From positions 1 through 41,551 of the forward strand of contig JAFGNV010000089.1 in NCBI GenBank assembly GCA_016926805.1: a DNA stretch of 41,551 nt, given 5' to 3'. Position 1 is the first letter of the stretch. The number at the start of each line of letters is the position of its first letter. Positions 1-7,887 of this stretch are shown here, piece by piece. The translations under genes and the position numbers were made by a program. The stretch comes from Anaerolineae bacterium. GTDB lineage: Bacteria; Chloroflexota; Anaerolineae; 4572-78; J111. The notes beneath the pieces were generated by a model that saw nothing but the letters and a program-made list of their open reading frames with translations, ran no database searches and was not told the origin of the DNA.

Positions 1-53
1 CTGATTTGAATTAGTTTCACGAAAGTATGACCTCTGCTATCCTATTTATCAAA

Positions 54-433
54 TTATTTTACATAATACACGCGATTGCCCTGGGCTGCCTGCCGGTGAT
101 GCTGATTTTTCTACCCGCTGGCGACTCATCAAAAGCCATTTCAGCCGTCACTGTGACCCTACCTATCAGGGACAAGTTTCTCCATCCCGGCAGCGTAAAC
201 AAGAAAAGGCGATGTGGCAGCGCCGCTTTTGGGAACATCAAATCCGGGATGAGGATGATTTCATTCGGCACGTGGAATACATTCATTACAACCCGGTCAA
301 GCATGGCCTGGTCAATGCGCCGCTAGATTGGGAATATTCCAGTTTTCGGCGTTATGTTGAGGCGGGCCGTTATCTCGCCGATTGGGGAGCGGGAGTCGCT
401 ATATCATTTCCCCAGAATGTTGGTCAGGAGTAG
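54..433 (+). pseudogene. REP-associated tyrosine transposase (RAYT, IS200-like Y1 family), decayed fragment
   Basis: Reading frame 2 from about position 83 to the stop at 431-433 gives a typical RAYT C-terminal half: LPAGDADFSTRWRLIKSHF, then WQRRFWEHQIRDEDDFIRHV and YIHYNPVKHGLV, ending near SSFRRYVEAG and DWG. RAYTs are single-copy relatives of IS200 transposases that act on REP hairpins. Just upstream, HAI, which fits the family's LHAIW motif, appears in another frame (frame 3), so there is a frameshift near 77-86. The catalytic HUH part and everything before it are missing or unrecognisable in the first 50 bases. The natural C-terminus looks intact. It is followed at once by two REP-like hairpins, which fits its family. 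A fragment running off the window start is possible, but the frameshift argues for a pseudogene. Confidence 0.72.
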
Positions 434-439
434 GAATAC

Positions 440-503
440 GTTGGGTTTCACTGCGTTCAACCCAACCACACTTTGTAGGTTGGGTCGAGGCACGAGACCC
501 AAC
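440..503. repeat. REP-like pair of hairpins downstream of the RAYT remnant
   Basis: Two stem-loops built on the same core lie side by side. The first pairs GTTGGGTT (440-447) with AACCCAAC (459-466). The second pairs GTTGGGTC (479-486) with GACCCAAC (496-503). The shared GTTGGGT stem and the position directly after a RAYT fragment fit a REP/BIME unit, the usual substrate of these transposases. Confidence 0.6.
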
Positions 504-617
504 ATTTAGGAAAAAATGTCAAACAATCCCTTACCCACTCTACCCCACACCACCGTCTGACAGGCCAAAGTTGACCGTCTAGGCTGGACGGATGGACTGA
601 GTTATATCGCTTATGGT

Positions 618-1391
618 TTGCGCTTTGGCCTGCGCAGCAACGACCCGGCGGCGTTGGAGCAAGCTACACCCCATCTACCCCTGGGCTGGCAGCGCGCGCC
701 CACCGGTGAGGTGGATATTTTGTATTCCCTACGCCTGGCCCCGACGAGTCAACGCAAAGGCCAGCGCAACTACCACCTGCTTTACTGCGGGTCGGCGTTG
801 CTGGCCCGCAGCTTGGAGCTGCCGCCTCTGTTAACCACCCTCGAACAGCACGCCGAACTGCTGACCGCTTTTCGAGCCTCGGATTGTCTGTTTGTTCACG
901 CCGGGGTGGTCGGTTGGCAGGGTCGCGCCATCCTCATACCAGGTCGTAGCATGACCGGCAAGACTACCCTGGTCAAAGCGCTGATTGAGGCCGGGGCGGC
1001 CTACTATTCGGACGAGTTTGCCGTGCTGGATAAAGAGGGATTTGTGCGCCCGTATTCCCGTCCTCTCTCCATTCGCGGCCATAATGGACAACCCATCCGC
1101 AAAACCCCAGTTGAGTCGCTCGGCGGGCAAACGGGTGTCGAACCGCTGCCAGTGGGCCTGGTGGTTGTCACCGACTATCAGCCCGAAGCCGCGTGGCGGC
1201 CTCGCCAACTCACCCCCGGCCAGGCGCTGCTGGCCCTGATGGACAACACCGTGGCCGCCCGGGGCAATCCGGCCCATTCCATGCCGATTTTGAAGCAGGT
1301 CGTTACCGGCGCAATCGCTCTCAAAAGCAAGCGCGGCGAGGCCAGAGAAGTCGCTCCCCTTTTGCTGGCCCGGCTTGAAAAATCCCTGTGA
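618..1391 (+). CDS. HPr-kinase-like P-loop protein (HprK C-terminal-domain family), N-terminus uncertain
   Basis: The protein has a Walker A loop GRSMTGKT (residues 109-116 counted from the TTG at 618) and a following acidic motif YYSDEFAVLD, in the arrangement of the C-terminal kinase domain of HPr kinase/phosphorylase and its free-standing relatives. Its substrate cannot be told from sequence; no HPr or PTS gene is nearby. The TTG start is only the first start left after an in-frame stop. The same frame runs upstream through VDRLGWTDGLSYIAYG, which resembles the N-terminus of relatives, to a TGA at 558-560 and, beyond it, an ATG at 516 preceded by AGGA. The gene may therefore have lost its normal start by a nonsense change. 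It converges on the ABC exporter operon on the other strand. Confidence 0.7.
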   Translation: MRFGLRSNDPAALEQATPHLPLGWQRAPTGEVDILYSLRLAPTSQRKGQRNYHLLYCGSALLARSLELPPLLTTLEQHAELLTAFRASDCLFVHAGVVGWQGRAILIPGRSMTGKTTLVKALIEAGAAYYSDEFAVLDKEGFVRPYSRPLSIRGHNGQPIRKTPVESLGGQTGVEPLPVGLVVVTDYQPEAAWRPRQLTPGQALLALMDNTVAARGNPAHSMPILKQVVTGAIALKSKRGEAREVAPLLLARLEKSL

Positions 1392-1467
1392 CCATTAACG
1401 ACGGTTGGCCGGCGGGCCTGATGATAGATTCCCCCAGGTTTCTGCCTGTTTCCCTAAATTCTCCTAC

Positions 1468-2457
1468 TCAAACCTCCAACAATCGTTCCTCGTAAATCCG
1501 GCGTATCGTCGCCTCGATGTCCGGCTCCCGCACCGAAAGGTCGCGGAGGCGAAAGCGGGCTGAAAGCTGGCCGATAAGGGCCGAAGCCGTTATCGTTTCT
1601 CGTTCAAACTGGTAGGTCACGCGTAAGCCATCCCGCTCCACAATTTGAGTCCCCGGGATGTCAACCTGGGGATAAGCTTCGGCAAAATCTACCACCAGTT
1701 CGCGTTTGCCGTCAAAACGGTCTTTGAGCGTCGCCAGTTGGCCGTCGAACAGGAGTTTGCCGTGGTCAATAATCATCACCCGGTCGCACAGTTTTTCCAC
1801 GTCAGAGAGGTCGTGGGTGGTCAGAATGATGGTGGTGTTGCGTTGCTGGTTGATGTGCCGAATGAACTGGCGAATGCGCTCCTTGGCCACCACGTCCAGC
1901 CCGATGGTCGGCTCGTCCAAAAACAGCAAGGGCGGGTCGTGCAGCAGGGCGGCGCAAATGTCGGCCCGCATGCGCTGGCCCAGGGACAGGGCGCGAACCG
2001 GGGTATCCAGAAAGGCGTCAAGATCGAGCAAGGCGCGGAACTCGTCTAAATTTCGGCGGAAACGGTTGGCCGGGATTTTGTAGACGTGTTGCAGCAAATC
2101 CAGCGACTCAATCACCGGCAAGTCCCACCACAGGGTCGTCCTTTGTCCAAACACGGCCCCGATGTGAGCCACGTAGCGCCGCCGTTCTTGCCAGGGCACG
2201 TAACTGTTGGCCCGCAGTTCTCCCCCGGAAGGAACCAGCAAGCCGGTCAGCATTTTGATGGTGGTCGATTTCCCGGCGCCGTTGGGGCCGAGGTAGCCGA
2301 CCAGTTCGCCGGGTCGAATGTCGAAGCTGATGCCGTCGACGGCGCGGATGATTTGGGCTTTGCGGCTGGTTAAATTCCGCAGGGCGCCCCAAAAACCGCG
2401 ATGGTGCTTGAATATTTTGAAGTGTTTTTGTAGGTTAGTGACGGTAATGATGCTCAT
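1468..2457 (-). CDS. ABC-2 type exporter, ATP-binding subunit
   Basis: A 329-aa ABC ATPase with Walker A GPNGAGKS (residues 57-64), signature LSLGQRMRA, Walker B LLFLDEPTIGLD and a switch histidine in LTTHD. The long N-terminus before the nucleotide-binding core (about 35 extra residues with an NLTSRK segment) and a C-terminal extension of about 90 residues are typical of the uncharacterised ATPases of the COG4586 type, which pair with two ABC-2 permeases. It is the last gene of a minus-strand operon and starts three bases after the stop of the permease gene before it. The exported substrate is unknown. Confidence 0.9.
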   Translation of the reverse strand: MSIITVTNLQKHFKIFKHHRGFWGALRNLTSRKAQIIRAVDGISFDIRPGELVGYLGPNGAGKSTTIKMLTGLLVPSGGELRANSYVPWQERRRYVAHIGAVFGQRTTLWWDLPVIESLDLLQHVYKIPANRFRRNLDEFRALLDLDAFLDTPVRALSLGQRMRADICAALLHDPPLLFLDEPTIGLDVVAKERIRQFIRHINQQRNTTIILTTHDLSDVEKLCDRVMIIDHGKLLFDGQLATLKDRFDGKRELVVDFAEAYPQVDIPGTQIVERDGLRVTYQFERETITASALIGQLSARFRLRDLSVREPDIEATIRRIYEERLLEV

Positions 2458-2460
2458 CGG

Positions 2461-3270
2461 TTACGTCCCTGTGCTTTGATAATGCTTAACGCCGAATCGC
2501 CAGAAGAGCAGGGCCACGGCCAGCATGCCAAACCCGGCCACCGGAGCCAGAAAAGAGGCGATGAGTGGCGGGTGGTACGGGTCAGATTTGTCTAAAAAAT
2601 ATAGCGCCGGGTAATAGTTGAGAAAGGCTGCCGGGATAATAAAAGTGAAGAAACGGCGTAGCCAGCCGGGGTAGATGTGCATGGGATAGGAGATCATCTC
2701 GCTGCCGCCGTAGGTGAAGATGTTGACCACTTCAATCGACTCAACCGTCCAGAAAGTGATGGTAGCGCCGATGATAAAAAGCCCGCCAAAAAAACAAACC
2801 ATGCCCATCAACACAACGGGTAAATACATCAGCTTGCCGGTAGTCCAGTGGATATCTAGCAAGGTCAAGGCCAGGCCAAAGATGACCGCGCCCTGCATAA
2901 TTCGCCCCAACCGCCGGATGACGAATTGAGAGCCTAAAACTTGCAGGGTGATGTTGAGGGGCCGGAGGAGCAACTGGTCAAATGTACCCCGGCGCACTTG
3001 CTGGCCAAAGTAGCCGGGGTCGAAGCCGCTAAAAATCATATCCATGGTGCCAAAGGCCAGTTCGACCAACCCGTACAAAAAAGCCACTTCGCCGAGGGTC
3101 CAACCGGCAATGTGGCCAAAGCGTTGAAAAATTAGCACAATGGCTACAAAAAAGGTGGATAAAATAAGGGCGGCGGCAACCATTTCCAACAAAAAGGCCA
3201 CCCGGTATTGCAGTTGGGACCGAATCTGGATGGCAGTCAAGCGCCGGTAGGTGTCAAGCGTGAACCACAC
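2461..3270 (-). CDS. ABC-2 type exporter, permease subunit (COG3694-like)
   Basis: An integral membrane protein of about 269 residues with roughly six hydrophobic segments, including one around VAFLLEMVAAALILSTFFV. It carries the conserved cytoplasmic stretch GYFGQQVRRGTFDQLLLRPL that marks ABC-2 permeases of the PF06182 type. I chose the GTG at 3270 because it has a GGGAGG ribosome site 6 bases upstream and begins one base after the stop of the preceding permease, so the two are translationally coupled. An upstream ATG at 3303 would overlap the preceding gene by 32 bases. It should form the membrane channel as a heterodimer with the product of 3272-4063. Confidence 0.87.
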   Translation of the reverse strand: MWFTLDTYRRLTAIQIRSQLQYRVAFLLEMVAAALILSTFFVAIVLIFQRFGHIAGWTLGEVAFLYGLVELAFGTMDMIFSGFDPGYFGQQVRRGTFDQLLLRPLNITLQVLGSQFVIRRLGRIMQGAVIFGLALTLLDIHWTTGKLMYLPVVLMGMVCFFGGLFIIGATITFWTVESIEVVNIFTYGGSEMISYPMHIYPGWLRRFFTFIIPAAFLNYYPALYFLDKSDPYHPPLIASFLAPVAGFGMLAVALLFWRFGVKHYQSTGT

Positions 3271-3271
3271 C

Positions 3272-4063
3272 TTAACCTCCCTGAATAACCAACCGGCGTA
3301 CACCGGCCCGCAAAACTAACTGGCCCATTACAATAAGAATGACCAGCCACATTACCTGGCCCAACAGCGCCCATAATATCTCTCGGTTGGTCAGCACCCC
3401 CAGATAGATTTCCACAATGGTGTTGACCATCGCCGGAAACGGGGTGAGTTTGCAGAGGGTAATAAACCAATCGGGAAAGAAGCGCAGCGGCATAAAAAAG
3501 CCCGACATCACCCAGGTGATACCAAAGGCAAAGCGTCCAATGCCCACCGCGTTGGGGGTCCAAAAGGCAGACAGGTTGACCAAAAAACTCCAGGCAAAGC
3601 TGACCAGTAGTCCCAGCCCCAAAGCCAGAGCAAAGGCCAACCACTGCCCCAAACTGGAGGGAACGGTAATTTCAAAAATCAGGGCGTAGATGACCATGAT
3701 GGCCATCCCCCGTAGAAACAGATTGACCAACGCTCTGCCTACATCCTGAGCCAGCCAAAAAGTAAAGTAACTCAGTGGTTTCAATAAGTCGGAACTCACT
3801 TCGCCGCTATACACCGAGTTCATGATGTGGTACCAGCCAAAGATGCTCAGATAGGCAATCACCGCCTGGGTCAGGCCGGTATAGGTAATGGCTCCCCGCA
3901 CCGAAAGGTCGGCCACCTCTTGCCGGGCGCCGTACAAAGCGACCAGGACCGCGGCTCGCAGCAGGCCAAAAAATACATTGGTCAGTAATCCGGCTACCGT
4001 CGCCGCCCGATAGGTTAGGTGCCGTTGTAGCGATAGCTTGCTGATTTCCCAGAATAGGCGCAT
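3272..4063 (-). CDS. ABC-2 type exporter, permease subunit (COG4587-like)
   Basis: First gene of the exporter operon, 263 aa, about six membrane segments, with the motif GEVSSDLLKPLSYFTFWLAQ that parallels the RRGTFDQLLLRPL segment of its partner. Both permeases thus belong to the same PF06182-like family and probably arose by duplication. The ATG at 4063 is preceded by 200 bases of intergenic DNA shared with the divergent GAF gene, so the operon promoter should lie there. Confidence 0.87.
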   Translation of the reverse strand: MRLFWEISKLSLQRHLTYRAATVAGLLTNVFFGLLRAAVLVALYGARQEVADLSVRGAITYTGLTQAVIAYLSIFGWYHIMNSVYSGEVSSDLLKPLSYFTFWLAQDVGRALVNLFLRGMAIMVIYALIFEITVPSSLGQWLAFALALGLGLLVSFAWSFLVNLSAFWTPNAVGIGRFAFGITWVMSGFFMPLRFFPDWFITLCKLTPFPAMVNTIVEIYLGVLTNREILWALLGQVMWLVILIVMGQLVLRAGVRRLVIQGG

Positions 4064-4189
4064 GGTTGGGTGACTCTAAACTTTTATGTAATTTCTGGCA
4101 AGTTGTGTGACAGGGCAAATTCGCAAACGTGGTATGGGGCGCATAGAAACCGATTTTGCTCCAATGGTAATAAATACCCATCAAAAGTA

Positions 4190-4218
4190 TTGTATCTCGC
4201 CCTGATTTTTGTTATACT
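4190..4218 (+). promoter_or_regulatory. possible promoter of the GAF gene
   Basis: TTGTAT (4190-4195) and TATACT (4213-4218) are separated by 17 bases, about 50 bases upstream of the chosen start. The -10 is good and the -35 weak. Confidence 0.3.
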
Positions 4219-4269
4219 GGGTTATGTTATTTTGACCATTTATTGTGGGCGTGCTGGGGAGTGGAGAAC

Positions 4270-4908
4270 ATGTCAACCCTACGGTTTGTACAGCAGGAAA
4301 ATGCTCGGCTCAAGGAAGAAAACGAGGTTCTGCGCGAGGAAAATCTGGCCTTGCGCCGATATATTGGCGCTCTGGAAGAACTTCACTGGGTTACCCAAAA
4401 AATTGTCTCTGAAGAAAATTTAATCAATTTGCTCGACCAAATTCTCCGCAATGCCATGGGGCTGCTCAAGGCCCAAGGTGGCTCGCTGCTCATCCGGGAT
4501 GAGGAAACTAATGAATTGGGCTTTGTGGTGGTCCACGGCGATATTGGCAAAGCGTTACAGGGCTATCGTTTGAAGGGCGATGAAGGTATTGCCGGTTGGG
4601 TGGCAACGCATCGTAAAGCCCTGGTGGTCAACAACCCCCGGCAAGATCGGCGATTTTCGCCCCAGGTTGACGAAGTATTTGGCTTCTTCACCCGTTCGAT
4701 CTTGTGCGTGCCCATGATTACGCGCAACAAGGTGATCGGGGTCATTCAACTGATTAATAAACAAAATGGCGATGAGTTTGCCGAGGCGGATGTGGCCTTG
4801 CTGTCCATTTTGGGCCACGTGGCCGCCACCGCTTTGGAACAGATAAATTTGCAGCTTGAAGCCGAAGAAGTTGCCCGGGAGATCAAAAAAATTCAAATTA
4901 CGGTTTAG
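4270..4908 (+). CDS. GAF-domain protein with N-terminal coiled coil
   Basis: About 212 aa. Residues 1-40 are rich in E, L and R with heptad spacing (ENARLKEENEVLREENLAL) and should form a dimerising coiled coil. Residues about 55-200 form a GAF domain, ending in the typical IGVIQLINK, DVALLSILGHVAATALEQ signature. No output domain (kinase, cyclase, HTH) follows, so it is a stand-alone sensor or partner protein; the ligand is unknown. The ATG at 4270 is preferred over 4243 because GGAG lies at the right distance and the coiled coil begins there. A hairpin terminator follows about 200 bases downstream. Confidence 0.85.
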   Translation: MSTLRFVQQENARLKEENEVLREENLALRRYIGALEELHWVTQKIVSEENLINLLDQILRNAMGLLKAQGGSLLIRDEETNELGFVVVHGDIGKALQGYRLKGDEGIAGWVATHRKALVVNNPRQDRRFSPQVDEVFGFFTRSILCVPMITRNKVIGVIQLINKQNGDEFAEADVALLSILGHVAATALEQINLQLEAEEVAREIKKIQITV

Positions 4909-5115
4909 GTGAAAAATCTAGTACCTGATAGTCTCCCTCCTGGGCACGGGGACTGGCTAACAAATGTAGCCAACCCCAAGAGCCGCGCTTTTGATTGAGA
5001 GTCGTCTTGCGTGGGGGAGTAGGTTTTGATAGAATGGTTCGGGGCGAGCCGCACATAGCGAGTTGTTAGGCGTTTTGGAAACAAGACGAGAACAACAGGA
5101 TAAAGGGGGGTAAGG

Positions 5116-5151
5116 AAAAACCGCGTTTGCTATGAGCGTGGTTTTTGTTTT
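5116..5151 (+). terminator. intrinsic terminator
   Basis: AAAAACCGCG (5116-5125) pairs with CGTGGTTTTT (5137-5146) with one G-T wobble and an 11-base loop, followed by a T-rich run. The 337-base gap between the GAF gene and the next gene otherwise holds an attC-like arrangement (see findings). A TATAAT at 5151-5156, just past the stem, could also serve as a -10 for the next gene. Confidence 0.6.
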
Positions 5152-5245
5152 ATAATTGCAGTGTATATGCGGTGGAGAGAGAATGAATAGATGGTATCTA
5201 ATCCGCAGGATAATGGGATAAATCCTATTCTCAAAAGGAGGAATT

Positions 5246-5845
5246 ATGAAATCGAGACGTACCATAATCTTGGGAATTCTTGTGGTGTTATTGCTTATTT
5301 GTGTGGGGTTAGTTGTGTTTGGTACTTTTGCTGCCAGGCAGCGTGATGAGCTTGACCAGGAATTTGCCGATATTATGAACGTTTGTCGGGGACAAAGTGT
5401 GACGAGTGCTGCGACTTACAATCAAAACGGCGGTCAAAATCTACTCATTGCCGTAGAATCTAATGTATCAGGAGATTTAACTATCTATACGTACGCTATT
5501 CCCGATGATATGCTGGCTACCACTGCCAGGGATGTTGCGCTTGTGTTATGCCTTGATGCTGAACGGGAAGTTATGATTGAGAGTTGTCCCTACTACAACG
5601 TTGATGATGAAGATAAGGAAACGAAGAATGTGATTGAGCGCTACGTTTACGAGCGCAATCTTAAGTTAATTGTTGCCCAAACGGGTGAAGTTTTAGCCGA
5701 TGAAACGCTACGCGGTGACGAGCCGGACGAATGTTTAGAGCAAGAGTCCTTTCGAGAAAGTCAGAACGTTATTAAACGTAAAGGGGACTCTATATCCAAT
5801 GGGGACTTGCGCGAATGGGTTCGGCAGTTTATGGCCTCTTTGTAA
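5246..5845 (+). CDS. unknown protein with one N-terminal membrane anchor
   Basis: A 199-aa protein that I do not recognise. Residues 6-30 (TIILGILVVLLLICVGLVVF) form a single membrane helix after a KSRR positive patch, so the rest should lie outside the membrane. The outer part is acidic and has several cysteines, including CLDAE, SCPYY and DECLE. The start is well supported by a perfect AAAGGAGG ribosome site 6 bases upstream. A TATAAT at 5151 may be its -10. It stands alone, with its 3' end overlapping a possible small gene on the other strand. Confidence 0.7.
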   Translation: MKSRRTIILGILVVLLLICVGLVVFGTFAARQRDELDQEFADIMNVCRGQSVTSAATYNQNGGQNLLIAVESNVSGDLTIYTYAIPDDMLATTARDVALVLCLDAEREVMIESCPYYNVDDEDKETKNVIERYVYERNLKLIVAQTGEVLADETLRGDEPDECLEQESFRESQNVIKRKGDSISNGDLREWVRQFMASL

Positions 5846-6011
5846 TGATAGGACCTAACAACATTTTGCACAGGGCTAACAACGCCGGCATAAAGCTACT
5901 ATCGTGGGCTTGGGACTGCTCCTCAAACCAAATTTCCACCGGCAGGCGGGTCAACAGATCCACCACCGCGCCCATCTTGCCCGCCAGTTGACCCATCGGC
6001 CCATCGGCCAA
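5829..6011 (-). CDS. possible small hypothetical protein
   Basis: A 60-codon frame with a TTG start at 6011 preceded by GGGAGA. The product (GQLAGKMGAVVDLLTRLPVEIWFEEQ in its middle, given here only as key residues G, K, W, FEEQ) looks protein-like and not like a shadow, but it has no family I know. It overlaps the end of the convergent 5246-5845 gene by 17 bases. It may be a remnant of a longer gene. Confidence 0.35.
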   Translation of the reverse strand: MADGPMGQLAGKMGAVVDLLTRLPVEIWFEEQSQAHDSSFMPALLALCKMLLGPIITKRP

Positions 6012-6050
6012 ATCTCCCTTTCCCTTAAGTTGTCAAGTTTGGATTTGAAT

Positions 6051-6080
6051 TTGACTTAGAACGTCCGTTCGTGGTATAAT
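6051..6080 (+). promoter_or_regulatory. lexA1 promoter with SOS box in the spacer
   Basis: TTGACT (6051-6056) and TATAAT (6075-6080) are 18 bases apart. The spacer holds AGAACGTCCGTTCG (6058-6071), a near-perfect GAAC-N4-GTTC box as bound by Gram-positive-type LexA. A repressor bound here would block RNA polymerase directly, so the gene should be SOS-induced and autoregulated. Confidence 0.88.
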
Positions 6081-6135
6081 TGATTAGCACAAATGGTCGG
6101 AACAAATGACCGCTGCGATTAAGGAGAGTTTGATT

Positions 6136-6774
6136 ATGGCCCTATCCGAACGACAAAACAAAATCCTGGAATTCTTAAAATCGTTTACCCTGGACAATGG
6201 GTATCCGCCCACCATCCGTGAAATTGGCAAAGCAGTTGGTATTACCTCCACCTCGGTAGTCAATTACAATCTCGACGCCTTACAGCGGGCGGGATACATT
6301 TATCGAGACCGGACGGTATCTCGCGGTATTCGAGTGGCTGAGGGCTTGCAGGAAATGGCCAGAACCATCAACCTGGTACGGGTGCCCTTGCTGGGCAGTA
6401 TTGCGGCGGGTGAACCGTTGCGCGTGTTTGCCGATGCCGCCGACAGCGACGAAACCATCGATCTGCCGCGTGACTTTGTCCCCACGGCCGAAAAAGATAT
6501 TTATGCCCTCAAAGTGCAGGGAACTTCGATGATTGATGCCCTGATTAATGATGGCGACATTGTGGTTATGCGCCATACCAACACCGCCAATAATGGCGAT
6601 ATGGTAGCCGCCTGGTTGGTTGATCAGGAAGAAACCACCCTCAAGCGCTTTTTCCACGAAGGCAACCGGGTGCGGTTGCAACCTGAGAACCAGACCATGC
6701 AGCCCATTTACGTTGCCCCGGATAAAGTCGAAGTGCAAGGTCGGGTGGTGACGGTTATTCGCCAGTTAGATTAG
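6136..6774 (+). CDS. lexA: LexA repressor, first paralogue
   Basis: A 212-aa LexA/S24 protein. Residues 1-65 are the winged HTH, with NGYPPTIREIG typical of LexA. The self-cleavage site is Ala91-Gly92 in GSIAAGEP; the catalytic dyad is Ser131 (GTSMID) and Lys170 (TTLKRF). It should repress SOS genes until RecA filaments trigger autocleavage. I chose the ATG at 6136, not 6106, because AAGGAGAG lies 7 bases upstream and the protein then starts at the usual LexA N-terminus. The SOS box at 6058-6071 shows autoregulation. A second lexA follows 440 bases downstream with its own promoter. Confidence 0.95.
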   Translation: MALSERQNKILEFLKSFTLDNGYPPTIREIGKAVGITSTSVVNYNLDALQRAGYIYRDRTVSRGIRVAEGLQEMARTINLVRVPLLGSIAAGEPLRVFADAADSDETIDLPRDFVPTAEKDIYALKVQGTSMIDALINDGDIVVMRHTNTANNGDMVAAWLVDQEETTLKRFFHEGNRVRLQPENQTMQPIYVAPDKVEVQGRVVTVIRQLD

Positions 6775-6834
6775 AATTCTACATTGGTGGCGTCCTGCTT
6801 TGCATTTTTGGAGAACTCAGGCGTAAGTGATGAA

Positions 6835-6858
6835 GTTCCCAGACTCAGCTTTGGACTC
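6835..6858. repeat. degenerate palindromic repeat, copy 1
   Basis: GTTCCCAGACTCAGCTTTGG and following bases form a weak palindrome that resembles 7846-7872 and 34896-34927. The rest of the 440-base lexA1-lexA2 gap holds a terminator (7062) and the lexA2 promoter; no gene is supported there. Confidence 0.4.
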
Positions 6859-7061
6859 TCGGCGATGAGTACTGAGGATACAGAAAACCCTCAGTATCTT
6901 TGGCGACCTTGGTGGCAAAGAATAAGCCCATGTCGCTACGGTTTCCGTCACATTCTGGTTTACTCAGGGTGTCTGGTGCCGTAAGTGTAATCGGTAATAA
7001 GCCTTCTGGTCCCCAAGACTCAAAAAAATATCCTGGTTGCTATAATTTCCTCTTTTCCAGG

Positions 7062-7095
7062 CACGCCTTGGTCGTTGCAGGCGTGTTTCTTTTTC
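7062..7095 (+). terminator. possible intrinsic terminator upstream of lexA2
   Basis: CACGCCT (7062-7068) pairs with AGGCGTG (7079-7085), followed by a T-rich tract. It would separate lexA1 transcription from the lexA2 unit. Confidence 0.5.
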
Positions 7096-7128
7096 CCCAT
7101 TTTTTAATGTAAATCAACGGCCAAATAC

Positions 7129-7179
7129 TTGACATTAGAACGTGCGTTCTGGTATAATGCATATTAGAACGTACGTTCT
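7129..7179 (+). promoter_or_regulatory. lexA2 promoter with two SOS boxes
   Basis: TTGACA (7129-7134) and TATAAT (7153-7158), 18-base spacer: a near-consensus promoter. SOS box 1, AGAACGTGCGTTCT (7137-7150), fills the spacer. SOS box 2, AGAACGTACGTTCT (7166-7179), is a perfect palindrome at or just past the transcription start. The box centres are 29 bases apart, close to three helical turns, which would put two LexA dimers on roughly the same face. Confidence 0.93.
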
Positions 7180-7215
7180 ATTATCATTTACGTTGAAAGG
7201 AGCCAGGTAACAGAA

Positions 7216-7824
7216 ATGAAGATTAGTGACAAACAACGGGAGATGCTGGCGTTTATTGAAACTTTTATTGAGAAAAACGGCTATCCTCCCACCTATGAAG
7301 AAATTCGACAAGGGTTAAATATCAGTTCTAAAAGTTTGGTCAATTACCATTTGGAGGTATTGGAAAACGCGGCCCTACTGAAACGTTCGCCCAATACGCC
7401 ACGAGGTATCCGGTTAAACAGCGAAAGTGAAACCGTGCAGGTACCGTTTATGGGCCGGATTGCTGCCGGTCCTCCCACCGACTTTGTGGAGGATAACAAC
7501 CGCGAAGCCATTGAGTTGACTTGCACGATTGTGCCGAATCGGGCCGATTTATTTGCCCTTAAAGTCGAAGGCGACTCGATGATTGATGCTCTGGTTAACC
7601 ATGGTGACATTGTAATTATGCAGCATCAAGTTGAAGCTCAAAATGGCGAAATGGTGGCCGTACGTTTGATTGACCAAAATGAAACCACGCTCAAACGGTT
7701 TTATCGAGAAAATGGCCATGTTCGTTTGCAACCGGCCAACCCCAAAATGGAGCCAATTTTTGTCAGCCCTGAGTCAGTTGCCGTCCAGGGTAAGGTCGTG
7801 GCGATTATTCGCCAGGTGGAGTGA
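7216..7824 (+). CDS. lexA: LexA repressor, second paralogue
   Basis: A 202-aa LexA paralogue. Winged HTH at residues 1-65 (NGYPPTYEEI), cleavage site Ala84-Gly85 in GRIAAGPP, dyad Ser121 (GDSMID) and Lys160 (TTLKRF). All catalytic parts are present, so it should be a working, cleavable repressor. The recognition-helix region differs from the first copy (ISSKSLVNYH against ITSTSVVNYN), yet both promoters carry the same box type, so cross-regulation is likely. The ATG is preceded by AAAGGAG at the long spacing of 13 bases. It is followed by repeats and then by the FtsK-type gene. Confidence 0.95.
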   Translation: MKISDKQREMLAFIETFIEKNGYPPTYEEIRQGLNISSKSLVNYHLEVLENAALLKRSPNTPRGIRLNSESETVQVPFMGRIAAGPPTDFVEDNNREAIELTCTIVPNRADLFALKVEGDSMIDALVNHGDIVIMQHQVEAQNGEMVAVRLIDQNETTLKRFYRENGHVRLQPANPKMEPIFVSPESVAVQGKVVAIIRQVE

Positions 7825-7845
7825 AGCTTTGGAAGTAGATTTTCT

Positions 7846-7872
7846 CATTCCCAAACTCAGTTTGGAAACAAG
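7846..7872. repeat. degenerate palindromic repeat, copy 2
   Basis: CATTCCCAAACTCAGTTTGG followed by AAACAAG. The halves CCCAAAC and GTTTGG pair around a short loop. It is the clearest member of the family also seen at 6835-6858 and 34896-34927. Confidence 0.5.
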
Positions 7873-7887
7873 AAAAAAGTAATATAA

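Noticed and set aside
4957..5265. 102-codon frame on the minus strand
   Set aside because: No ribosome site, no protein-like pattern; it covers a terminator and the next gene's ribosome site.
6784..7112. Two overlapping frames between the lexA genes
   Set aside because: No ribosome site and odd composition; the area holds a repeat and a terminator.
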